Shown: positions 6,907 through 14,186, numbered from the stretch's first letter. The stretch is DNA of 19,293 bases from Clostridia bacterium (GCA_017452565.1 JAFTMF010000168.1:1-19293); one strand, 5' to 3'. Program-made: numbers and translations. The notes: generated by a model from the sequence alone, not told the origin.

Positions 6907-7806
6907 TTATTCAATAGGGGACGTTTCGGTGGGATTGAGTTCCAACTCTTCCAGCAGGATGGATTCTTGCCGGATCTTACCGGGGGAGCAGCCTTCCAGC
7001 TCACGGAATGCCCGATAGAAGCTGGCGGGGTCGGAGAAGCCTACCATCGTAGCGATCTCGTAAACCGGCAGGGAAGTGGTGACCAATAGCCGTCTGGCGG
7101 CACTGATGCGGCTTCGCAGGATATACTTGCCGGGGGTCACGCCAAACTGTTCCTTGAAAATGCGCACGAAGTGATATTTGGACAGATGAACCACCGACAG
7201 AAGCTGTTCCAGCGACAAATCCTCGGCAAGGTGGGATTGAATATACGCCCGTACGTCCCGCATATCCGAGCGCAGATTCACGGAGGACGCAACCTCTTCG
7301 GTATGCTGTTCCAGAAGACGCCACAGAATCGAGACTACCATATTGGAGCGGCGTGCTACCGCCATCAGGCTGTCATCTCCTGCGAGGCGGTCGATTTCGG
7401 CGAAGTAGCGGTCAATCTGAGTGGTATCCTTGGGCTGGAGTACGGTAAATTCGCTATCCAGCTGACGTTTATAAAACTGCACGCCCTCGCCGTCGAAGTG
7501 GAGGAAGCGATAGCTCCAGCCTTCGGGGGAGTCGGCGCGGTAATCGTGCCAGCGGCGGCAATCCAGAAGGACGAGGCTGGCGGGGGGAAGGGAATAAGTC
7601 TCTCCCCCGTAGGTGAGTTTGCCTTTTCCTCGGAGGGTGTAGAGGATCAGCAGTGCGTTTTTGTTATCACGGGTAGTAAAATGTCTGGAACCGGTGTGAA
7701 AACAGCCGCTTTCGGTGAGCAGACAGGGGAGTCCCGCAAATGCCGGGTCGGTGGGATAGTTGTCCCAGGTTGAGCCGGTTTGCAGATCCAGTTCGTATTG
7801 GAGCAT
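6907..7806 (-). CDS. AraC-family transcriptional regulator
   Basis: A 299-aa regulator. The N-terminal half (about residues 40-110) looks like an AraC-type cupin sensor (LRGKGKLTYGGETYSLPPASLVLLDCRRWHDY), typical of members that sense sugars. The C-terminal 100 residues (about 185-285) hold two helix-turn-helix motifs: DLSLEQLLSVVHLSKYHFVR, then PVYEIATMVGFSDPASFYRAF with the family signature GFSDPASFYRAFRELEGCSPGKIR. The start has AAGGAGG 6-7 nt upstream. It is monocistronic, converges on the GHL10 gene, and lies next to the GxGYxYP/SDR pair on the same strand with a terminator between. A role in controlling the neighbouring carbohydrate genes is plausible by position but not shown. Confidence 0.92.
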   Translation of the reverse strand: MLQYELDLQTGSTWDNYPTDPAFAGLPCLLTESGCFHTGSRHFTTRDNKNALLILYTLRGKGKLTYGGETYSLPPASLVLLDCRRWHDYRADSPEGWSYRFLHFDGEGVQFYKRQLDSEFTVLQPKDTTQIDRYFAEIDRLAGDDSLMAVARRSNMVVSILWRLLEQHTEEVASSVNLRSDMRDVRAYIQSHLAEDLSLEQLLSVVHLSKYHFVRIFKEQFGVTPGKYILRSRISAARRLLVTTSLPVYEIATMVGFSDPASFYRAFRELEGCSPGKIRQESILLEELELNPTETSPIE

Positions 7807-7834
7807 AGCTTACCTCCTTGAATGAATTATCCCC

Positions 7835-7863
7835 ATTATACACGATTTGTTCGAAAAAGTAAA
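7835..7863 (-). promoter_or_regulatory. Sigma-A promoter of the AraC gene
   Basis: On the minus strand, TTTACT (7858-7863), 17-nt spacer, TATAAT (7835-7840), with TG directly before the -10 as in an extended -10 element. Confidence 0.78.
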
Positions 7864-7883
7864 GAGGATTTGGGGAAAATAAT

Positions 7884-7923
7884 TTCAAAAAAACAATCGC
7901 CCTTCCGCGATGGAAGAGCGATT
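7884..7923 (-). terminator. Terminator of the GxGYxYP/SDR operon
   Basis: Stem 7895-7906 with 7912-7923 (one C/A mismatch, 5-nt loop), 5 nt past the SDR stop codon. A run of seven T follows almost directly on the minus strand. It separates the SDR gene from the AraC promoter. Confidence 0.85.
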
Positions 7924-7928
7924 TTATA

Positions 7929-8690
7929 TTATTTGATCTTCATCCAAACCTTCATTACCAACGAATGGGGCAGGAGTTTTGCCAGCAGGCGCATCATCTT
8001 TACGTTAGCACCGGGAACAGACATATCCTTGCCGCGTCGTGCATCGGCAAGTGCCTTGCGCACTACAAAGTCCACGGGATAAAGAGGACTGAAATTGGTG
8101 CAAGCCTCGGGGTCCTCGCTCTTGGCGGCAACCTCGAAGAATTCGGTGTCCACGTAGCCGGGGCAGAGGGTGGTGACGGTGACTCCCTTGGGTCTCAGCT
8201 CCCGATGGAGAGCTCTGCCGAAGTGGAGGGTAAACGCCTTGGTGGAAGCATAAATGTTAAAATGAGGCAGCGGCTGGAAGGAGGACTGCGATCCCAGCAG
8301 GATCACACGGCTGCCGCTCTGCAAATAGGGAAGGCAGACTCGAACCGTCCGCATCATACCCAGGACGTTGGTGTTCACCATCAGCTCGGCGTTTTCCTCG
8401 GAGAGGATGGGAAAGGAGCCGTATTTGCCAAGTCCTGCCGCCGTAACCAGCAGAGCAACGGTGGCAGATGCGCCTTTCAGCTTTTCTGCGAGCGTATCAA
8501 AAGATGCCTTATCGCAAAGATCCAGCGGAATCGGCACGATTTTTTCGCCCAGCTCGGACTTCAATGCCTCCAAGCGGTCGGCACGGCGAGCGGTGACCCA
8601 AATCTGCTCGTATTCAGCAGAGCCTGCAATCTGTCGGACAAATTCCCGACCCATACCGGCGGATGCACCGGTGACCAGAGCAATTTTCAT
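7929..8690 (-). CDS. Short-chain dehydrogenase/reductase (classical SDR)
   Basis: A 253-aa NAD(P)-dependent oxidoreductase of the classical SDR family. The Rossmann cofactor motif TGASAGMG is at residues 7-14, the AAG motif near 84, the structural Asn near 108, the catalytic Ser near 134-137 (GSQSS), and the catalytic YxxxK at Tyr147/Lys151 (YASTK), followed by the PGYVDTEF segment. The Arg pair after the second strand (TARRADR) suggests NADP(H) preference (inference). The ATG at 8690 begins 1 nt after the TGA of the upstream GxGYxYP gene and has AAGGAG about 10 nt upstream inside that gene, so the two are tightly coupled. An ATG at 8747 in frame would give an unconserved 19-residue extension overlapping the upstream gene and is not used. 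The substrate is unknown; a sugar or polyol would fit the context. Confidence 0.9.
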   Translation of the reverse strand: MKIALVTGASAGMGREFVRQIAGSAEYEQIWVTARRADRLEALKSELGEKIVPIPLDLCDKASFDTLAEKLKGASATVALLVTAAGLGKYGSFPILSEENAELMVNTNVLGMMRTVRVCLPYLQSGSRVILLGSQSSFQPLPHFNIYASTKAFTLHFGRALHRELRPKGVTVTTLCPGYVDTEFFEVAAKSEDPEACTNFSPLYPVDFVVRKALADARRGKDMSVPGANVKMMRLLAKLLPHSLVMKVWMKIK

Positions 8691-8691
8691 A

Positions 8692-10254
8692 TCAGTTGTT
8701 CTCCTTTGCAAGATGAGCATTGTAGAGCTTGAAGAAGTGGTCGGCACGGACGAATTCTACTTTGCCGTCATACTTGGCCTTCATCTCCTGCTCGATTTCA
8801 TACAGATCATTCAGCGACAGTCTTCCCCATACGGTCATTTGTGCGCCGATGAAGAGAGGCGCGCTTCCATCGAAGCGATTGTCTGCCTCACGATGGAGAA
8901 CGTGAGAGAGATACTCGCGGGTAGCGGTGTAGCAAGGCGTCAGCTGTTTGCAGATGATGCCGTTGTGCACCGAGGTGATAGACTCACGGTCATCGGTGAA
9001 GAGCTGGATGGTCAGACCGTAGAGAGAGGGTGCGTTCTTGGTGTAAATCTCCCGCTGCTCTTCGGTCATATTGTCCCAAACGGTGACTACCTTCAGACCG
9101 CAACGCTCGAAGTAGCGGTTGGAGAGGGCGGCGTATTTGCCGAATTTTTCGATATCCTCCACATAATTTCCGGTAGGGATATCCTCCCACAGGGTGTTCA
9201 CAGGCATAGCGTAGCCCATACCCGAGGGGCCGCTGACCAGGCAATCCTTTTCGGTGGCGGTGTCGTAGTAGTAGTTCATCATACCGGGGCAGGTATCGGC
9301 GCAGGCAGGGGAAATGGTCCAGTTGACCGCAACTTTACCGCGGGATTCAGCGTTTCTGTCCCAATACTGGCGCATATAATGCTCTACGTACTGGATGTTG
9401 TCGCCGTCGCTGACGAAAACGGAAACGTAGATCTTGTTCTCCAGCTTCGGAACGGGCGGGATCTCCCGCACGCGGATGGGCATACGCTGAGCGTATACGG
9501 TAGCGTTGGCGAAATAGTCGGAAGGAACGGTGGAAAGCCCCGCCGAGGTAGAGGTGGTGATACCCGAGCGCTCCTCGGTGTACCAGCCGGTGGCGATGGC
9601 GGCACCGGGCTCCATATCGTCCAGGAAACGGCGGTAGATTGCCTGCTGTGCCTTGGAGTCACGGCAGTTGAGGAACACGATGGCGGCACCGGATGCTGCT
9701 GCCAGATCGCGCAGATAAGCGGTCATATGAGGACGCTGGGAGATGATCAGACGGTGGGTGTTCTTCTGCCAGAATGCCTCGTATAAGTAGGTATAAATCT
9801 CCTCCGCAGTAGTGTAGGGAAGAGAAGTCAGATCGCACAGCAGGGGCAGATCAATGCCGGCGGCAACCAGTGCATCCATCACTTCGGCAGTTACGGGGAT
9901 ACCGTCGATGGGAGAAGCCACCGATCCGGCAAGGTTAATGTAATGCTCGCTCTTTTCGGTGGAGTAGAGGACGAAGCCTGCTGCCTCCTTTGCGAATTTG
10001 GCGAAAATCTCCATTTTATCCTTGAGGACAAAAGTGAAGCCGTAGGTCTTAGCCCAAGTGTCGGGGCCCTCGCCTGCTGTTCTGTCGTACATAAAAATGC
10101 GAGGCTGCTCTCGATTGACGATGCCTTGGAGCGCCAGCAGCGCAACCAGCCACTCACCGGGAGTATTCTCGGTAGTGAAGGCATCCATATCGGACACGGG
10201 CGTATCAAAGGTGGGAAAAATCTGACCTTCCGGCCAAGTCATAGGGGTGTGCAT
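8692..10254 (-). CDS. GxGYxYP-family protein (putative glycoside hydrolase)
   Basis: A 520-aa protein matching the GxGYxYP family (N- and C-terminal GxGYxYP domains), considered putative glycoside hydrolases with no firmly assigned substrate. The N-terminal part has the LVALLALQGIVNREQPRIF segment (about residues 35-53). The C-terminal domain has VFVSDGDNIQYVEH (about 278-291) and the name-giving motif, here as GMGYAMP (about 345), with Met where Tyr is usual. Unlike many family members it has no signal peptide, so it should act in the cytoplasm on imported substrate. The start at 10254 has GGAGG 9 nt upstream. It is the first gene of a two-gene operon with the SDR gene and is preceded by an unusually long, structured leader. 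Confidence 0.82.
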   Translation of the reverse strand: MHTPMTWPEGQIFPTFDTPVSDMDAFTTENTPGEWLVALLALQGIVNREQPRIFMYDRTAGEGPDTWAKTYGFTFVLKDKMEIFAKFAKEAAGFVLYSTEKSEHYINLAGSVASPIDGIPVTAEVMDALVAAGIDLPLLCDLTSLPYTTAEEIYTYLYEAFWQKNTHRLIISQRPHMTAYLRDLAAASGAAIVFLNCRDSKAQQAIYRRFLDDMEPGAAIATGWYTEERSGITTSTSAGLSTVPSDYFANATVYAQRMPIRVREIPPVPKLENKIYVSVFVSDGDNIQYVEHYMRQYWDRNAESRGKVAVNWTISPACADTCPGMMNYYYDTATEKDCLVSGPSGMGYAMPVNTLWEDIPTGNYVEDIEKFGKYAALSNRYFERCGLKVVTVWDNMTEEQREIYTKNAPSLYGLTIQLFTDDRESITSVHNGIICKQLTPCYTATREYLSHVLHREADNRFDGSAPLFIGAQMTVWGRLSLNDLYEIEQEMKAKYDGKVEFVRADHFFKLYNAHLAKENN

Positions 10255-10600
10255 AGTTGTTGTCCTCCGTGGGGTAGAATAGGGTGAAGCTTCTTGTCGA
10301 TGTCCATACCAAACTCTCTGAGACTATCAAAGCTGATGAAGATATAGGGAACTCCCCAAAAAATTTTGGAACATTCTCGGATATGGAACAGCCAAGGAAG
10401 ATGAGGGGGAGTCTGAGGAGGGGTGAAGAAAACTTCGGCGTTTGAGTGATGGTTTGCAGTAGCGCTATGCGCAACTGCTGGAGTTCGCCAACGGCGAACT
10501 CCGCGGTCCCCTCTCTCAGATTGCAATTCGGCTGTGCCGAATTGCTACCTTAGATGAGTTATAATCGCTTCGGAATACAGAACCACTTCACCGCACTAAA
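10255..10600 (-). promoter_or_regulatory. Long structured 5' leader of the GxGYxYP/SDR operon
   Basis: About 350 nt lie between the promoter and the ATG at 10254, with no convincing gene. In transcript order the leader holds three hairpins. First, a 10-bp stem with 3-nt loop, GCAATTCGGC/GCCGAATTGC (10523-10545). Second, a 10-bp stem with 3-nt loop, GGAGTTCGCC/GGCGAACTCC (10480-10502). Third, a stem with GCAGT and GCGC segments and one T/T mismatch (10456-10478). A short CCAAAA/TTTTGG hairpin follows (10356-10369). None of the three main stems is followed by a T-run, so this is not a simple attenuator. It matches no riboswitch class that I can recognise. Part of it resembles dispersed intergenic hairpin repeats common in Clostridia (recollection, not checked). 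Confidence 0.6.
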
Positions 10601-10608
10601 CTGTCCCT

Positions 10609-10637
10609 ATTGTACCCTATAATCTCACTTCCGTCAA
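10609..10637 (-). promoter_or_regulatory. Sigma-A promoter of the GxGYxYP/SDR operon
   Basis: On the minus strand, TTGACG (10632-10637), 17-nt spacer, TACAAT (10609-10614). It diverges from the ylxM promoter; the two -35 boxes are 43 nt apart. Confidence 0.72.
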
Positions 10638-10640
10638 TAG

Positions 10641-10664
10641 ATTTTGTGAAATTTGCCACAAAAT
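10641..10664. promoter_or_regulatory. CRP-like inverted repeat between divergent promoters
   Basis: ATTTTGTG and CACAAAAT form a perfect 8-bp inverted repeat with an 8-nt spacer. The core reads TGTGA-N6-CCACA, one base from the CRP-type TGTGA-N6-TCACA. It sits directly upstream of the -35 box of the leftward operon, a common activator position, and between the two divergent promoters. No matching regulator is encoded in the window, since AraC proteins normally use direct repeats. Confidence 0.55.
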
Positions 10665-10680
10665 ATTTACGGCAACACTA

Positions 10681-10709
10681 TTGACAAACCCTGCACTCTA
10701 TGGTATAAT
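10681..10709 (+). promoter_or_regulatory. Consensus sigma-A promoter of the ylxM-ffh operon
   Basis: TTGACA (10681-10686), 17-nt spacer, TATAAT (10704-10709): a perfect consensus, as expected for SRP and ribosomal protein genes. The leader before ylxM is about 70 nt. Confidence 0.9.
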
Positions 10710-10787
10710 GATGCCTGCAATGCGTTTTACTTGACACCTTCATCAAACGAATTGCTTTACACCAAGCACCCCCGAAGGAGATCGGTT

Positions 10788-11129
10788 ATGGAAACTGCAG
10801 AAAAGAATCTCGACCTGTCTCTGCTTCTGGAGTTTTACGGTGGACTGCTTTCTCCCCGTCAGCGGGAAATGGCAGAGTATTCCTATAACGACGATCTGTC
10901 CCTCAGCGAAATCGCAGAGCTGTGCGGCATCACCCGTCAGGGCGTGTGGGACGGTCTGAAAAAAGCCGAGGCCATCCTCAGAGATGCAGAAAATCGGCTG
11001 AATCTTTATGAAAACTACCGCAAGCGGCAAAACGAGGTAGACTTTCTCCTCGCACGCCTGCGCAAAATGGCTGACGAGGGTCAGCCCGTAGAGGATCTTA
11101 TCGCTTCCGTGGAACGGATGCCCCTGTGA
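10788..11129 (+). CDS. ylxM: YlxM family DNA-binding protein, SRP-associated
   Basis: A 113-aa protein of the UPF0122/YlxM family. A sigma-70 region-4-like helix-turn-helix (LSPRQREMAEYSYNDDLSLSEIAELCGITRQGVWDGLKKAE, about residues 22-62) is followed by a helical, probably coiled-coil C-terminus. In Firmicutes the gene almost always precedes ffh and is thought to modulate the signal recognition particle. I start at 10788 because AAGGAG lies 7 nt upstream; longer in-frame starts (10653) would precede the promoter. It is first in the ylxM-ffh-rpsP-khpA unit, with 32 nt to ffh. Confidence 0.9.
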   Translation: METAEKNLDLSLLLEFYGGLLSPRQREMAEYSYNDDLSLSEIAELCGITRQGVWDGLKKAEAILRDAENRLNLYENYRKRQNEVDFLLARLRKMADEGQPVEDLIASVERMPL

Positions 11130-11161
11130 TCCCTTCTATTCCTTCTATATAAGGAGCATTT

Positions 11162-12502
11162 ATGTTTGATAATTTGTCCGATAAGCTGAGTGCGGCCTTT
11201 AAAAAATTCCGCAGCAAGGGCAAACTCACCGAGGCCGACGTCAAAGCAGGTATGCGCGAGGTAAAGCTGGCGCTCCTGGAAGCAGACGTTAACTTCAAGG
11301 TGGTCAAGGAGTTTATCAAAACGGTCACCGACCGTGCCGTTGGCTCCGAGGTGCTGGAAAGTCTGGTTCCCGCTCAGCAAATCATTAAAATCGTAAACGA
11401 GGAACTGACCTCCCTGATGGGCGGCTCGGTTTCCAAGCTGGAGATTTCCTCGAAGCCCCCCACAATTATTATGAGGTGCGGTCTGCAGGGTGCGGGTAAA
11501 ACCACCCACGCCGGTAAGCTGGCCGGACTTTATAAAAAGCAGGGCAAACGCCCTCTCTTGGTTGCCTGTGACGTCTACCGTCCCGCCGCTATCAAGCAGC
11601 TGGAAATCGTAGGCGGACAGCTGGATATCCCCGTCTTCACCATGGGCGATAAAGTCTCCCCCGTGAAGATTGCCACCGAAGCCCTCAAGCACGCCGAAAA
11701 GCACGGTCACGATATGGTGTTCATCGATACCGCAGGCCGTCTGCATATCGACGAAGGTATGATGGAAGAGCTGGTGGAGATCAAGGAAAAGGTGCATCCC
11801 ACTGAAATCCTGCTGACCATCGACGCAATGCTGGGTCAGGATGCGGTGAACGTAGCCGATACCTTCAATCAGCAGCTGGATATCACCGGTGTCATCCTCA
11901 CTAAGCTGGATGGCGACACCAGAGGCGGTGCCGCACTGTCGGTGCGCCACGTTACCGGCAAGCCCATCAAGTTCGTAGGTACCGGCGAAAAGCTGGATAC
12001 CATCGAGCCCTTCCACCCCGACCGTATGGCTTCGAGAATCCTCGGTATGGGCGATATGCTCACCCTCATCGAAAAAGCGGAGCAGGCATACGACGAGAAG
12101 AAGGCAATGGAATTAGAGCAGAAAATCCGCTCGTCTACCTTCACCTTGGAAGATTATCTGGAGCAGTTCCAGCAGATCAAGGGAATGGGCAGTATGGAGC
12201 AGATTGCCGCAATGATTCCCGGTATGAAGCCCGGCGCCCTCAAGGACGCCCAGGTGGACGAAAAGGCGATGGCTCATATGGAAGCCATCATCTATTCGAT
12301 GACACCCAAAGAACGGCAGAAGCCCGAAATCATCAACGCTTCCCGCAAAAAGAGAATTGCCGCAGGCAGCGGCCGTTCGGTAGAAGAGGTCAACCGCCTG
12401 CTCAGACAGTTTGAGCAGACCTCCAAGCTGATGAAGCAGCTTTCCAAAGGCGCATTTGGCGGAATGGGCGGTAAAAAAGGCAAATTCCGTATGGGATTCT
12501 AA
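11162..12502 (+). CDS. ffh: Signal recognition particle GTPase Ffh
   Basis: SRP54 homologue, 446 aa, full length. Order: N domain (about 1-85, with ADVNFKVVKEF), G domain (about 100-300) and Met-rich M domain (about 325-430) that binds 4.5S/6S SRP RNA and signal peptides. GTPase motifs are GLQGAGKTT (G1), DTAGR (G3) and TKLDGDTRGGAALS (G4 region and closing loop). The G1 loop continues HAGKLA, where Thr is more usual at the His position. The M domain has the expected methionine-rich helices (GMGSMEQIAAMIPGM) and ends in a Gly/Lys/Met tail. AAGGAG lies 5-6 nt before the ATG. It acts in the cytoplasm with FtsY to target nascent membrane proteins. Confidence 0.97.
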   Translation: MFDNLSDKLSAAFKKFRSKGKLTEADVKAGMREVKLALLEADVNFKVVKEFIKTVTDRAVGSEVLESLVPAQQIIKIVNEELTSLMGGSVSKLEISSKPPTIIMRCGLQGAGKTTHAGKLAGLYKKQGKRPLLVACDVYRPAAIKQLEIVGGQLDIPVFTMGDKVSPVKIATEALKHAEKHGHDMVFIDTAGRLHIDEGMMEELVEIKEKVHPTEILLTIDAMLGQDAVNVADTFNQQLDITGVILTKLDGDTRGGAALSVRHVTGKPIKFVGTGEKLDTIEPFHPDRMASRILGMGDMLTLIEKAEQAYDEKKAMELEQKIRSSTFTLEDYLEQFQQIKGMGSMEQIAAMIPGMKPGALKDAQVDEKAMAHMEAIIYSMTPKERQKPEIINASRKKRIAAGSGRSVEEVNRLLRQFEQTSKLMKQLSKGAFGGMGGKKGKFRMGF

Positions 12503-12604
12503 ACTCCCGCAGCTTGCAAACGGCGAAAAGCCGAACACAAAGTCATATCCGAAGGAAACCCTTCGCAGATATATATAACATATTTATTTTGGAGGAAATA
12601 CAAA
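12503..12604 (+). other. ffh-rpsP spacer with hairpin
   Basis: A 102-nt gap inside the operon. A hairpin at 12545-12572 has stems ATATC/GATAT and CGAAGG/CCTTCG, a 4-nt loop and a 2-nt bulge on the 3' side. A weaker GGC/GCC hairpin near 12520-12533 lacks a T-run. There is no clear promoter, although the stretch after the hairpin is very AT-rich. Candidate processing site or leader element for rpsP; not recognised as a known ribosomal leader. Confidence 0.4.
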
Positions 12605-12850
12605 ATGGCAGTTAAAATCAGACTCAGAAGAATGGGCGCAAAGAAGGCTCCCTTTTACCGTGTAGTAGTTGCAGATTCCCGTTATCCCCGTGACGGTCGC
12701 TTCATCGAGGAGATCGGTTACTACAATCCTATGGCAAATCCTGCAGAGGTAAACATCGACGCTGAGAAGGCTGAGAAGTGGCTGAAGAACGGCGCACAGC
12801 CCACCGAAACCGTAAAGGCTCTGCTGAAGAAGAACGGCATCGAGAAGTAA
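12605..12850 (+). CDS. rpsP: 30S ribosomal protein bS16
   Basis: Ribosomal protein S16, 81 aa, the usual length. The start VKIRLRRMGAKKAPFYRVVVADSRYPRDGRFIEEIGYYNP is the family signature and covers about half the protein. S16 binds 16S rRNA early in 30S assembly. GGAGG lies 9 nt upstream of the ATG. The gene sits between ffh and khpA, the standard Firmicutes arrangement. Confidence 0.97.
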   Translation: MAVKIRLRRMGAKKAPFYRVVVADSRYPRDGRFIEEIGYYNPMANPAEVNIDAEKAEKWLKNGAQPTETVKALLKKNGIEK

Positions 12851-12868
12851 TCCCCCAAGGAGGATCAG

Positions 12869-13114
12869 ATGTCGGATTTAAAGCAAACGCTGGTGGATAT
12901 CGCCAAGGTGCTGGTGGATCATCCCGAAGAGGTTGCCGTAGTGGAGACTGAGGACGACGAAGGTGTTCTTCTGATCCTGACGGTAGCAGAGGGTGATATG
13001 GGCAAGGTGATCGGCCGCCACGGCAAGATCGCGAAGGCCATTCGCACCGTAATGAAATCCGCAGCAAACAAAGACGGTCGCCGCGTAACCGTTGAGATCG
13101 AAGACAACGACTAA
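12869..13114 (+). CDS. khpA: KH-domain RNA-binding protein KhpA (YlqC)
   Basis: An 81-aa single KH-domain protein. The RNA-binding GxxG loop is GRHG at residues 49-52 within GKVIGRHGKIAKAIRTVMKSAA. KhpA pairs with KhpB/Jag in Firmicutes and affects cell division and small-RNA binding (family knowledge). It follows rpsP by 18 nt with GGAGG before the ATG and is clearly cotranscribed. It is the last gene of the unit; a strong terminator follows and rimM, trmD and rplS are not here. Confidence 0.93.
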   Translation: MSDLKQTLVDIAKVLVDHPEEVAVVETEDDEGVLLILTVAEGDMGKVIGRHGKIAKAIRTVMKSAANKDGRRVTVEIEDND

Positions 13115-13131
13115 TCAGCGAACAAGGCGAA

Positions 13132-13184
13132 ACTACCCCCGTTCATCCATCGTAATGCGATAGATGAACGGGGGTAGTGTTTTT
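13132..13184 (+). terminator. Strong terminator of the ylxM-khpA operon
   Basis: Stem of about 21 pairs (13132-13152 with 13158-13178, a single C/A mismatch at 13148/13162, 5-nt loop), then TTTTT at 13180-13184. It starts 18 nt past the khpA stop. It also lies past the end of the convergent lipoprotein gene, but the minus-strand side has no T-run. Confidence 0.92.
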
Positions 13185-13193
13185 GGGTGGGGA

Positions 13194-14129
13194 TTAGTTG
13201 ACATTGATAAATAATACTTGCATATCGGGTTCTCCGGTGAGATCGGTAAATCTTACTATCTGTTCCAGATAAATGTTCCCGTCGCCATCGGTTGTGAGAT
13301 AAAAAGGACTATACGTTAAATCTGCAAGCTCCAATGCATCGATTTGCTCGCGGAGATAATTGGAAGCCGCATCCAGATTTCGTTTGGAAATCAGATAGGG
13401 AAGCCCATCGAGCATATAAAGTCCTCTTGCGTCCATACATTCCACTACGCCGTCTTTTTCAATGTGTACAATAATAGTTTCTTCGGTTAAATACTCTTCG
13501 ATGTGCCTTCTGTATCTGACAGAGTATCGTCCTAATATATCAGTAGAGATATCTTCAAGGGTGAGTGTGTCAAATTTGGCTTTCGAAACGTATTGCAGGA
13601 TGCACTCTTCGGCAATTTGCGTTAGCTCTTCGTCGCTGAATGTCTTGCAGTCAGAAGAATTGGGGGAATGGGAACTGCGATACCATACCACTAAATCGGT
13701 ATCCGCCAAAAAGGTGAGCTCTGTATGATCCTCACTTTGGTAAGTGAGAAAATGCGCGTAGTGAGAACCTTTTTGGTTCTGATCAGAACCGGACTTCGTA
13801 TACTCGGGATTCGTATATCGAATTTCGCTTTCATAATAGGTGAAAACGCGGTCGTCTCCCTTTAATTGCTTGGTGGTACCGACGTATTTCGATTCTTTTT
13901 GGGTACGGCTGCGAGAAGGTTCGGAAAATGACTGGCGGAAAGTAAACTTGGGATTGTATTGACCGCCGTCTTCGCTCAATAGCATCATAATGTTGTATTC
14001 ATCGGGCAATGCGGGGGCAGTAACGGGGGCAGGAGTGGTAGAAGCAGAAGAATCGCCTGCTTTGTGCGCACAAGATACCATTGATCCCAAAAGCACGGAT
14101 GCCATGACAATCGATAGAAGTTTTTTCAT
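13194..14129 (-). CDS. Predicted lipoprotein of unknown function, 311 aa
   Basis: Not recognised. The N-terminus is a lipoprotein signal: basic KK, hydrophobic LLSIVMASVLLG, then SMVSC with the modified Cys at residue 20. A Ser/Thr/Ala/Pro linker (about 25-43) follows, then a hydrophilic domain of about 265 aa with many Tyr, Asp and Thr residues and probably beta-rich structure. It has no metal or catalytic motif that I can name. It should be anchored on the outer face of the cytoplasmic membrane. The start has AAGGAG 9 nt upstream. It is monocistronic with a perfect-consensus promoter, and its DNA looks more AT-rich than the adjacent operons, possibly a mark of later acquisition (impression only). 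Confidence 0.85.
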   Translation of the reverse strand: MKKLLSIVMASVLLGSMVSCAHKAGDSSASTTPAPVTAPALPDEYNIMMLLSEDGGQYNPKFTFRQSFSEPSRSRTQKESKYVGTTKQLKGDDRVFTYYESEIRYTNPEYTKSGSDQNQKGSHYAHFLTYQSEDHTELTFLADTDLVVWYRSSHSPNSSDCKTFSDEELTQIAEECILQYVSKAKFDTLTLEDISTDILGRYSVRYRRHIEEYLTEETIIVHIEKDGVVECMDARGLYMLDGLPYLISKRNLDAASNYLREQIDALELADLTYSPFYLTTDGDGNIYLEQIVRFTDLTGEPDMQVLFINVN

Positions 14130-14186
14130 CGTAATATTCTCCTTGCTATAATGATAGATTTATTAATTCAAATAATCTTCAGTTTC

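Noticed and set aside
8368..9786. 472-codon open frame on the plus strand opposite the SDR and GxGYxYP genes
   Set aside because: It is antisense to two genes with clear family motifs, has no ribosome binding site and no recognisable protein features.
10239..10526. 95-codon minus-strand frame in the GxGYxYP leader
   Set aside because: No ribosome binding site, it overlaps the next gene's start in another frame, and it covers two structural hairpins; more likely non-coding.
10255..10600. Known riboswitch or T-box upstream of the GxGYxYP gene
   Set aside because: No T-box motif, specifier stem or terminator/antiterminator pair, and no riboswitch core that I recognise.
11081..12016. 311-codon open frame on the minus strand opposite ffh
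   Set aside because: Antisense to a fully conserved Ffh coding region; composition is that of a shadow frame.
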